Shown here: in pieces, positions 49,873 through 61,640 of the stretch
Position numbering within the stretch: position 1 is the stretch's first letter
How the letters are laid out: every line of letters begins with the position of its first letter
Origin: Xestospongia muta
Taxonomy: Eukaryota; Porifera; Demospongiae; Haplosclerida; Petrosiidae
Length of the DNA: 64,000 nucleotides
Assembly: GCA_963693285.1 (NCBI GenBank)
Contig: OY848918.1
Location: forward strand, 4,593,876 to 4,657,875
Reading direction: 5' to 3'
Made by a program: the position numbers and the translations under genes
The notes under the pieces: model-generated
Told to the model about the DNA's origin: nothing
What the model saw: only the letters and a program-made list of their open reading frames with translations
The model's database searches: none

Positions 49873-52503
49873 ATGAAGAGGTAAGTGATTATTTTCCGTT
49901 ATGTCTCACTTTTTACATAGTAAAAAAGACTGTTGAGACTCTTTTTTGTTGTTACAAGCTTATCCTCTAGTATTGGTGAGTGACAATTATACTCTTAGTC
50001 ATTTGTTGGTTTCCTGGTCTTGTAAGAGATCATGAACGATTGATTGAGTTTCTTTTCATAGTTACTGGTATCTTCACTATTGTACCAGAGACACAATATG
50101 TTTACCTCAATCATAATGTGACATTTGAATGTGCTACTACCTTAACTGGATATACTCTTACATTTGAGTATAGTGGATCTATAGATTCTATATTGAAACA
50201 AACTAATCTACCTGATGGTGGTATAAAGATTACAACAACCTTCATTGTAACAAGTGGTAACAATGGTACTGGTGTATCATGTATAGCTCGTTTGAATAAT
50301 GTATTTAAGGGAATATCAGACTTATCCTATGTATATGGACAAGGTAAGAGATAAAGGTAACTTACATTACTAATAAATTAATGTACTGTTATTGGTTAGG
50401 TCCTCCAGAAGTTGTCTCTGATCTTCAAGGATATCAGTTAGATGAGTGTTGTATTGTCTTCTCCTGGTCTCCTCCATTCACATTAGGACAGTTAAGTGAG
50501 TGGTATCAAGTGACATTAAGTGTAGGAGAAGAAGTGATGTCATCAAAAGTAATCTATACTACCAATTACACTTATTGTCCTATTGACCTATCTAATGGAG
50601 AATATAGACTTAATATTACTACAATCAATGAAGCAGGTACTGGAATATTGAACAGTAACACTACAATGTATAAAACAGGTAATGTATAATTAAATATATC
50701 AGTAAGAAAGCATAACCGTTTAACAGATTCTATTGTCAATGTCTCCTATCTTAGTCACATGACTTATTGTCAGAACACTAAATGGACCTATTACTTTACA
50801 ATACCAGTAAGTGATCACATGATCTATTGATATATTTTATGACTTACTCTCTTACAGTCCACTCAACTCTGTACTCAACCTATTATCAATACAACAGTGA
50901 TGAGTTGTAATTTAAAGAACTCTTCTGATTGTTATAACAGTACTAATGTTACTATTATCACTGACTCTAATGGATATGAGACTATAATATCAGTAATTGA
51001 TCTTCCTCCTAGAGAGAAGTTCAATACATTTGTATACTTACAATATAAGAGTAGACAGATATTTCAAACTACTCCAGTAATTACCAGTAAGTATATTATA
51101 TGTGTTTGTATATATTATTTATAGTTTATTTAAAGGTACTCATGATCTACAAGGTATTATTGTTTGGAATACATCAGATAATGTCCTGTGTCTTCAATTT
51201 AAGTTTGTTCATGGCAGACAGATAACTGAACTACATCTAGATATGAGAAGTGGTAATAAACGTTATAACAATAGTGTTTCCAACACAAGACATCTTCAGT
51301 TTGATCATTGTTTCAGTGATATACCTCCTGGTAATAATTGGACATTATATGTATGTGATGGTGTCCTACCTAATACCAGTGAGATATGTTCTAATCCAGC
51401 TGTTATATTAACTGATATTAGTATCACTGGCGGAATATCTATAGAACCTTCTAGAACTTCTAATGAGATATCTACTAGTATCTCTAGTAGTACTCATGGA
51501 GTGCCTAGTATAACAAGTAAGTATACAATCTAAACATAATGTAAAGAATTTTTATTGACATGTGTCTTTATTATTATTGTTCTTATTATAGTTATTTTGG
51601 ATACATTCACTCCTACTAAACTTATAACTGGAGAGATAGTAGAAATTACTTGTTCAATTGGAATAGTGATTATCCTAGCTACTATTGCTACTGGTAAAAA
51701 TGATAATATTTTTAAATTACCATTAAATAAGATATTGTCAGTATTGGTTGTTGTGATAATAAAAAAATCTTTAAATCACAAAGGTAAGTTAATACAACGC
51801 AAAAGAAATAGTACAGAACCTCATTGTGACACTTGTAAGAGGTCAGATTCCATTGATTCTGAAATGTCAGGGTACAAAGAAATGGATAATAAAGAGGTAC
51901 TTCATAGTAGTAGTCTCTGGTTAAGTATTGTACTATCTTACAACACACAGGAGAAATCTACAATTAATAATGAAACATCAACAGCAGATCAAGATGATAG
52001 TCATAAAGTTACTTTTAAAATAATTATTTTGATAGTATTTATTATTTTTTTTCTAGTCTCTAACACCAACTCCACTTTATGCTGATATCAAAGTAATAAA
52101 TGAAGCTAAACCAGCTCCTGAAGTACAATGTGATGTCAAATATTGGGAAGTTGATTTTAAGTCCAGTAAGAAGCATAATAAATTAATTATTTATTAATTA
52201 TATTTCTTTTCAGTGAAAAGTAACAAATGTCCCACTCAAAGAGAACTCAAAGAGTTGGTCACATCAAAAGTGGCACATAAATGGTTTCCTATTGGTATTG
52301 GACTTGGTATGAGTGGAGAACAACTTGAAGAAATACGAGAAAACTCCCAAAATACTCCTAACCATTGCCTTAGTAACTTGTTTTATGAATGGGAACAAAA
52401 CCCTCACAGAGACAAACCATTTACTTGGGGCACTCTCCTGAAAGTATTGAGATCTGTTAAAGTTGGAGAAGAACCTCTTGCAAATGAATTAGAGAAACAG
52501 TGA
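49873..52503 (+). CDS. R5: Ig-FN3 receptor with cytoplasmic Death domain (leader frame broken)
   Basis: Exons: 49,873-49,880 and 49,921-49,975 (leader); 50,062-50,343 Ig; 50,400-50,678 FN3; 50,727-50,806; 50,858-51,086; 51,136-51,516; 51,592-51,896 helix; 51,951-52,007; 52,057-52,165; 52,214-52,503. From the Ig exon on, the frame is open to the stop. The helix is near SIGIVIILATIAT, with a second hydrophobic run (ILSVLVVVII) unless 51,653-51,783 is removed as an intron. The tail has PLYADIKVINEAK and a final exon with a Death domain (ELKELVTSKVAHKW; GMSGEQLEEIRE; LLKVLRSV), a six-helix fold for homotypic binding to adaptors in apoptosis or innate signalling. The leader reads RLLRLFFVVTS in the needed frame but is one base out of register with the ATG, at an A6 run (49,922-49,927). 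So the gene is either disabled, mis-sequenced or started elsewhere. Confidence 0.75.
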
Positions 52504-52603
52504 CAAATACATTATAATGTTTGTCAATTGTTGTAGTTATATCAAACTATACTTCTTTTATAATTATAATGTTTGTTTATTTATTTTTCAATATCTTCTG
52601 AGC

Positions 52604-52609
52604 AATAAA
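52604..52609 (+). terminator. Polyadenylation signal of R5
   Basis: AATAAA about 100 nt after the R5 stop codon, preceded by a T-rich stretch. Confidence 0.5.
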
Positions 52610-52619
52610 GAAATTTAGT

Positions 52620-55600
52620 ATGATTTAATACAAAAATTTAGCTGTCATAACAATCCATCTTATCTTAAGTTACACTACTACTTGATATATACTACAAGCA
52701 TAGGTTATGACTCATCCACTACACTATAAAAACTAGCAAGAATTTATTCAAGTTTAATAATATAAACTATAAGTAAATAGTTTGTACACTCAAGTATCAA
52801 ATATTTGTCTGCATGGTTGCTCTACTCAATAGTTTGAAATTGCCCAAATAGGACTTTAAAACAAGCATGTGATTAGAGATGATGTAATTACCTGCCTTGA
52901 AATGGAGTTATTAACGAACTAGATCACGTCAAACAATTTGTGTACATATATAGATACACTTTACATCCAGTAAGGATATTGGAAAGGATACTAGAACATT
53001 ATTATGTGTATCGTGTTTTGATCATCTATTGATTGGAGTAAGCCTATGATGATACACATATGGTGAATAGTAGCTACCTGTTTGGCAAACAGACCAACCA
53101 AATCTAGTAAACAACAGATGATAACAGTCACTAAGCTATATCTAAAATTTAGTTATTTAAAATTATAGTTTATGCTAGTGTAATTTCAGACTCCTGAAGC
53201 TAGATTTGTTATTGTAGTGTAGATACATCTGTAAAGGTGTATATCCAAGGTGTAGAGGGATACACTTATGTCTTTGCCTGGTGAACATATTACTGGTACT
53301 GTAATTGTTATTTGCCCCATTCAAAATCTGAGCAGCTGGTACCAAGCAGCATAATTATTACTAAAATAATACATTGCAGAGAAATTAATTAGTCTTGTTT
53401 TTAAAAGTACAAACTTGTTTGTGGTTTTGTTTTAATCTCATACAAGGACAATGGCATGTGTAGAATGTAGATATGTTTTCCTTATATGAAATTAGCTGTC
53501 TACAATGTAGACATAGTGACACTAAATTGACATCGATATGTAGAACGAATTACTACGAAGTGCATAATATCCTAGTATATAGCTATACTTTGTCATAGTA
53601 AACTGCTACTGAACAAATGCTCTGTAGTGGGATAATTTGGTAAAGTTTTAAAGTAGCATTTAGGTGAATTTGAGGCAAATTTGTCAAATTAAAAATGCCA
53701 AATATTAATATTAGTGAGTATTGTCAAAACTGAATAAATCTTATCCTCAGTAAATAAACCTGTTATACAGTAATGTCTTCTGGACCAAAACATGTCTTTC
53801 TCATTTATCCTGGCCGGAGAAAAGTGAGTCTAATTAGCTAGCTGGTTGCAATACTTCATCTTAGGTGGTCTAGCTCAAAAATGTATTCCTAGAATGCCAC
53901 ACTATATGTGCATAAGCCAGATATAAATGATAAAAGGATGCATCATCAGTCATTAACAGCACTACCTATGACAATTGTATATTACTTTTACTATGTGTCA
54001 GATGTGTCAGCAGTTATAACAGGATTAACAGTTTATAATCAGATTAAGTGACACTGAGTGACATTCAGTGACACTCACAATTACAATAGGGATTTTATGA
54101 CTAATTTGATGCTTTGTACTTTGAATAAACTTAAGTAGTTACAAGAGGTATTTTCCCATGAGATCATTTTTATAAATCAACACTAATGAAGTCAATTCCA
54201 TTAGATCAATTACGAATTAAGTAATTAGATTAAAAGACCTTAGGAGTTTAGTATTCAAGGTTTTAAGTCAGAACTTAAGTTTAAAAAATGCTAATATTGG
54301 ATAACAGTAGTACAGACATAATATTTGTAGTATAGTTTCATGTAGTGTACATGTTTTCTCACAATAAGGTCACATTGTACATACAAATATACACACACTA
54401 TTATTGTTAGTTCATATTACAACATATACTATATCCAATTATATAAATTCAAAATATGATATTACAGTACATATGTCCTTATACTTTATATTATGAGATA
54501 ACATGTCTCTCAATTGAGTTATCATAAGAATACCATTAAAATTGTAGTGTACATGAGAATTAACACTAGAGAATTAGAATATAATAACACCAAAAGTCTA
54601 ACAGTCAACAATAATGTCTACCCTTTTAAACCTGTGAACAACTGAAGTTCAGTTACATCATGTGGTCTAGTCTATCATTATAGTAACTAAACTCTTATAT
54701 GTAAACCTAGTCCAATATTATTGTATATCCTTCTAAAGTAATGAGAAATAGACTAAACAAATTTATATAATAATCTCTGTTAGTCTTCTGTTATGTTAGA
54801 TCCATAAACAACATTACCACAATTATAAAGAAACAAGTTAACAGATGAGGCTGTAACTCAATAAATCAATAAGGTTAACATAGTCAACGAATAATTTCTA
54901 AAATCACCTTACAATATTTATTACATTAGTTATACTAACAGAAAAAAATAGCCTCATCCATTATCCTTGAAAACACTTGGCAATGTGAGGACTGATTCAC
55001 ATATAATAGCCAAACATTGAAATATATACTATATTAAAATAACAGTTGGCCTTTTGACAATTGATAAATACTTTCTATATACACATATTTGACAATATAA
55101 CATTAACAATATTATATATTATATAAGGTTATGAAATGACATATATGTAATAACATCAGTGATATCAGGAACTAATCTAGAAAGAAGTGAATAACTATCC
55201 CTTTTATTTTCTGTCTCTATAAAACACACATATAATAAATGTAATAACATCAGTGACTGATGAAGTAAAATGTGGATAACTATCCATCTCCTGTCTTTTA
55301 TTGAAATATATAGTCATTGAATTTGATTTAAGGATAATGTTTATCTTGAAGATTGCTGGACGTAAAGTTACAAGATTTGGGTCAGTTTTGTCAGTAGAAA
55401 GTACATACAATGACTGTCATTAATTGGATACTAGTATAGTGATAACTACAACATGTACTAGTATATATATAGATCAGTACCAACTATGATCTTATAAACA
55501 TAATCCTGTCACCTACTGAAGTGTTAATGTTAATTCTACTATGTACAAAAATAAGAGTATTTATAATGTATGTCCATAATAATATATCTGGTGCAATGAG

Positions 55601-56700
55601 TGTACCAGTGATTATTACATTTATATTCTACTTGTACATACTGTTGCAATTTTTATATCTGTGTGGTGTAACATTATTATTTTGTGTGAGTCACCCATAG
55701 CTCTTTTGGGCTGCTCTTTATGATATCATATTCTCAACACACACACACACAAATTCATTTGATTCTAATTGGTTACAGTATGTAAAAGGCAAATAACTAT
55801 ATGACTATATATAGAGGAATATATAATATAACATGTGCTCATCTAACTGGATATGCCAATGATGATCCTTATTCCTAATTGTACATAACATTCTTATATC
55901 CTCCCAGTATATTATCTACATATGTTGATGAAACAGTTTTTCATGCATTAAAGAGGTGAAGGTAAGATCAAACTGTTAACCGTAATAATGAGTAATATAA
56001 AGTAACAGAGCCTCCTTATGAAAATCAATAAATGTCAAACTATCTTATCTCCTATGTAAACTAATGGTAGGCCTATTAAGTTACTACTCATTATTAAAGT
56101 AAGTTATATACAATAGCAAAAATTGAACTTTGATCTATGTCTCATGTAATAACTAAAACAAACACAATTGAAACCACATTATCAGCACATTATCAGCACA
56201 TTATCAGCACATTCCTGCTGTCATATAGCCAAAGCTTCTTGAAAAGACTACCATTAGCAATTTATAATTCAGTTTTATAATGTAAAGATAAACAAATGTT
56301 ACTTAATAATAACATAGAATAATACCAGTGTATTCATGTGCATAATGATGTTGATATTATATATTTGGTATTAAAAGATTACAATAGAGAGACATGAATT
56401 TATTATTTGTAAAAAAACACATACAATATTGTTAACATTTTGTTTAAAGCACCTGTGTTCGTGGTCAACAAGTGACAGAAAAGTAGCATCTCTACCTTTC
56501 CCTCCAAAAAACTAAGTGAACATTGTTGACACATGTAGTATACATGTTGAATACAATCAGGACACCTGCTACATTTATAACATATTATATTGTACATTAC
56601 AATACACTATTTTAATATTATGGGAACTAGCTTAGATCAACATTTTTGATCTTTATAGTAGTCAATGTTATGATTACACAATATTGTGTAATCTTGTGTT
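52620..56700. other. No gene seen; dispersed repeat pieces
   Basis: 54,485-54,970 is a copy of the foldback repeat at 16,640. 55,300-55,510 matches 47,940-48,190. 56,160-56,400 matches 48,640-48,890. A 14-bp unit (cattatcagcacat) is tandemly repeated three times around 56,180-56,215. Short open frames at 55,204-55,410 and 56,403-56,597 on the minus strand lie in repeat DNA. Confidence 0.5.
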
Positions 56701-56711
56701 GTGTTGTTCAG

Positions 56712-57760
56712 ATGTTGAGTGGGGATTGTTTGATAAAGGATTTATACTGATATACTAACATACTGCTAACAGTGTACCATAATATGTTGTTTATAATGAT
56801 GTAATTAGGGTAAGATAGCTTACTTTACTTTTACATAAATGTTAGTATTCCCACCAATTGCAAGCAATGGAAAAGTAGTATCTGTACTCTCCCCATATAA
56901 GTTATTGACACAAGAAGTATACATGTTAGATAATAATCTGAACATCAACAGTGATGTCTATCTGTAGAGGTGGTGTAAACATATTGTAGCTCTCTGGCAT
57001 TCATTGAACTTATATGTAATATAGTCCAATATTGAGTCATCTACAAAACTGAAAGTAACATAACCTAAAGTTTTGTAATTTATTGCCCAATAATGAAAGC
57101 CATCTTTCAGAACTAACCACTAGTCACATACAAACAATCACTAATACAATATCACATGATTGACTATATTAACAAATTAAATAACACAGTTAATATACCT
57201 AGTACATACATAATACATGTGTACATATACAAAGTATAAGGTGAGGTTGTTAACAAAGGAAACACATATTTTTACAGCTAATCTACACCTAACCAGAAGT
57301 TCCCAGTGTGCTGGCCACTTGTCATGTTACAAGCACCTAGATAGACAAGTAGTTTACAGCCTAATGAAATCATAAGTTAGTGATGTATTAACATATATAA
57401 ACATTATAAAGTAGCATTAGAAAGAATACATTAGAATAAATAAGATTTAAACTAGAATTAACATGGATGTCTATCTGTGGAGGGTGTGCAAATATAGCTT
57501 AGTTCACTGTCATTCACCTTTGGGCACCTAATTTATTACCATCACATACAGAATTTCAAAGGTCAAAAGTCAATAAATATTAAAATTATTTATAGTATTA
57601 TCAACACAACACATATATAGACTGTCCATAAAATCTTATTCACATTTGTACATATAATGCTATCAGTTCAATAAACTTCATATCTTAACATAATACTTAA
57701 TTCAAAAGTACACAATACTAGTGTAGAGAAAGGAGTGACTGTGTAAACATATTATTGTCT
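56712..57760. repeat. Long dispersed noncoding repeat, copy 4 of 4
   Basis: Same order and orientation as copies at 4,062, 17,885 and 45,234. Includes a copy of the ~110-nt element at 57,214-57,330. Confidence 0.6.
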
Positions 57761-59227
57761 AGTCTCATATTATCCATTCACCAAAGTTGCTACTTTTTAA
57801 ATTTTATCCTTTAGAAAAAGAAGGTATGTCCTTAAGAGAAATATTAAAAGAAGTACAACTTTCTAAGTCAATGGTTATTAATGTTAAAAATAAAGTGAAA
57901 CAAAGGACACTGAAAATAATCAATATAGCACAATAATAACTATGTTATAATATTATAAGCAGCTGGTATTAGAATAGGTGAATAATACAGGTATAGTAAC
58001 ACAGGAAAGGAAAATTAATAATACCAATGTATATATGGTGCTGCTAGCTTAGTAAGCCTCATGTCTTATTCACTAGAAATGGGCATTCATAAGTATTCCT
58101 ATTTTCACATACTCCTCATAAATTTAGATGTATAATATCCCACAAGTAGTCTCACTTTGTATATGATAGAAATTAGTAAACAAATGTGGTTTGATTAAAA
58201 GGAGGATAGAGATAAAAAATGGCTGAAACTTATCTAACAATTTAAACAAGTCATGTCTCTTTTCAAGAAGTAATTTTAATCATTTGTCAAATTACACTCT
58301 TCTAAATGAGATAACATTGAACATTTGACTTCATTATATTTTTTCATCAATGATATTAAAATTAATTATGTGTAACAAGCAAAATCTACAGACGATGAAT
58401 CACAAGACAAAGGAAGATACAGAATTAGTCTTACAAGGACATAAAAAAATCATAAATGACTGGTATCTGGTCACTAACTCCATTAGATTTACTGTATATG
58501 GATGATGCAACATTAATGATAAAATAATAGTATATATGTTGAGAAGTAGAACTAACTAATCATCATATTGGAGACGGCTGAATGTGTATTTTAATACAAA
58601 AAATTGGGCAAAGATTGTGGTCAATATGTAATATATTGTATTAACACTCGAGAGCATGCACTGCATGCTGTTGGCACATTATAGCTTAATATAAAGGGAT
58701 TTCTGATGGTAGTGAGGCATTTTTGAAATGACATAGTACATTAGCTACAAATAACATTGAAAGTAAACACTGAGGTAAAGTTATGTACAAGTACTTATAA
58801 GGTAGTATAGTGTAAATAAAATGCAGTATTATGTGTGTGTGTGTGATGTGGAGGAGGTGTACTTGTTTACATCATGTGATAAAGGTTACATATTACAACT
58901 TCTAAACAAAGCATACTGGCCTATTGATAGATTACTTACACCAGACACAGACCATGACAACAGGACAATATAATTAATATTGTCTGTAATTGTATGACTG
59001 AACATAGTATAAGTATGGTATATATTGTCTCTATCTTTCTCTGGTATACTACATTTGAACAATAAAGGAGAAGACACATGTCTTATACAATCCATACAAA
59101 ATTACTAGAGGAGACACATGTTATATACCATGAAGATATTATGATCATTATTAACATAAAGTCATACAAGGATGATCATAGTAAAATAGTGTATCAATAG
59201 ACAAGGGAAAGATGGATATTTTCAGAA
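57761..59227. other. No gene seen
   Basis: AT-rich noncoding DNA with a short (GT)n run near 58,835. The minus-strand open frame 58,886-59,095 has no recognisable domain. Confidence 0.5.
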
Positions 59228-59700
59228 CTAGGATATCACTGTACTTAGAGAAATTAACAGTATCCATTGCCTCATAGCATCAACGTTAGCATATCTAGCT
59301 AAAAGATCCAGCACACCTGATCCTCTCTTCATTTCATTAGATGGTACTTCACTCTCATGCTCTCTTCCAGTAACTCCACAACACACATTATCAGAATGGT
59401 TCAAATTCAAATTTGAAATAATAACATTAACTGACAATTTAAGATATGATAATGAACATTAACAAATTAACATTTACTAGACTTGGATGTGTTAATTTCA
59501 TGGTGAGTTTTGACAGGTAATTAGGGTTGGTCTGTATTGTTAAACATTAATTGACTCCATTAATCACTAGAGCAGTAATAGACTTTACTGTAACCTCTTG
59601 TTTTCTTCTATGAACTACTACTATCACTGTCATTATAATGATAGCTAACATCAATATCACTACTAATGTATAATAATATAACATTCGTGTTCTTGGAATG
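59228..59700 (-). pseudogene. Receptor 3' remnant: transmembrane piece and tail exon
   Basis: On the minus strand, 59,693-59,598 encodes a hydrophobic helix (LVVILMLAIIIMTVIVVV) followed by HRRKQE, a stop-transfer. Downstream, an exon at 59,430-59,228 begins after gtcag in phase 1 and runs 67 codons to a stop. It contains ARYANVDAM, which resembles QYENVDM in the R2 tail. The helix piece would leave in phase 0, so the two do not join directly, and no ectodomain exons are seen upstream. It may be a broken tail of another family member. A shorter, more decayed copy of the helix end is at 11,810-11,870. Confidence 0.4.
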
Positions 59701-59756
59701 TGGTCTAATAGGTATGTAGACTATGTAATAAATGGACCTTATTTTTAGTTATTTGA

Positions 59757-61640
59757 AATATGAAGAGGGTGATCTAAGCACTATGCAAACAATGTGTTAT
59801 GACAATAGGTAGTATGTGTTACACTTACTATTATGTATTATTAGATGTGTACCATATAATTTGTACATAATAACAAGTATTATAGGTATGTTGCTTATGA
59901 GTATATAACAGAAGTTGTGGATATGAAGAGGTGGATCTAAGCACTATGCAAACAATGTGTTATGACAATAGGTAGTATGTGTTACACTTATTATTATGTA
60001 TTATTAGATGTGTACCATATAATTTGTACATAATAACAAGTATTATAGGTATGTTGCTTATGAGTATATAACAGAAGTTGTGGATATGAAGAGGTGGATC
60101 TAAGCACTATGCAAACAATGTGTTATGACAATAGGTAGTATGTGTTACACTTATTATTATGTATTATTAGATGTGTACCATATAATTTGTACATAATAAC
60201 AAGTATTATAGGTATGTTGCTTATGAGTATATAACAGAAGTTGTGGATATGAAGAGGTGGATCTAAGCACTATGCAAACAATGTGTTATGACAATAGGTA
60301 GTATGTGTTACACTTATTATTATGTATTATTAGATGTGTACCATATAATTTGTACATAATAACAAGTATTATAGGTATGTTGCTTATGAGTATATAACAG
60401 AAGTTGTGGATATGAAGAGGTGGATCTAAGCACTATGCAAACAATGTGTTATGACAATAGGTAGTATGTGTTACACTTATTATTATGTATTATTAGATGT
60501 GTACCATATAATTTGTACATAATAACAAGTATTATAGGTATGTTGCTTATGAGTATATAACAGAAGTTGTGGATATGAAGAGGTGGATCTAAGCACTATG
60601 CAAACAATGTGTTATGACAATAGGTAGTATGTGTTACACTTATTATTATGTATTATTAGATGTGTACCATATAATTTGTACATAATAACAAGTATTATAG
60701 GTATGTTGCTTATGAGTATATAACAGAAGTTGTGGATATGAAGAGGTGGATCTAAGCACTATGCAAACAATGTGTTATGACAATAGGTAGTATGTGTTAC
60801 ACTTATTATTATGTATTATTAGATGTGTACCATATAATTTGTACATAATAACAAGTATTATAGGTATGTTGCTTATGAGTATATAACAGAAGTTGTGGAT
60901 ATGAAGAGGTGGATCTAAGCACTATGCAAACAATGTGTTATGACAATAGGTAGTATGTGTTACACTTATTATTATGTATTATTAGATGTGTACCATATAA
61001 TTTGTACATAATAACAAGTATTATAGGTATGTTGCTTATGAGTATATAACAGAAGTTGTGGATATGAAGAGGTGGATCTAAGCACTATGCAAACAATGTG
61101 TTATGACAATAGGTAGTATGTGTTACACTTATTATTATGTATTATTAGATGTGTACCATATAATTTGTACATAATAACAAGTATTATAGGTATGTTGCTT
61201 ATGAGTATATAACAGAAGTTGTGGATATGAAGAGGTGGATCTAAGCACTATGCAAACAATGTGTTATGACAATAGGTAGTATGTGTTACACTTATTATTA
61301 TGTATTATTAGATGTGTACCATATAATTTGTACATAATAACAAGTATTATAGGTATGTTGCTTATGAGTATATAACAGAAGTTGTGGATATGAAGAGGTG
61401 GATCTAAGCACTATGCAAACAATGTGTTATGACAATAGGTAGTATGTGTTACACTTATTATTATGTATTATTAGATGTGTACCATATAATTTGTACATAA
61501 TAACAAGTATTATAGGTATGTTGCTTATGAGTATATAACAGAAGTTGTGGATATGAAGAGGTGGATCTAAGCACTATGCAAACAATGTGTTATGACAATA
61601 GGTAGTATGTGTTACACTTATTATTGGGTGTTATTAGAGA
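59757..61640. repeat. 163-bp satellite, about 11.5 copies
   Basis: The word ctaagcactatgcaaacaat recurs at 59,774, 59,937, 60,100 and 60,263 and onward to 61,567, a constant step of 163 bp. Units are almost identical; the first unit differs at a few sites (gaagagggtgatc; cttactatt). The last unit breaks off at ttattgggtg. Each unit contains atgcaaacaatg, and no unit-long open frame exists. Near-identity implies recent expansion or ongoing homogenisation. Confidence 0.97.

Noticed and set aside
49980..50061. N-terminal extension of the R5 Ig exon (TIILLVICWFPGLV...) as an alternative signal peptide
   Set aside because: It opens with GTG rather than ATG, is preceded by an in-frame stop, and is the intron between leader and Ig exons by comparison with R3 and R6.
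59757..61640. CRISPR-like array
   Set aside because: The whole 163-bp unit repeats with no unique spacers, and the DNA is from an animal-type genome.
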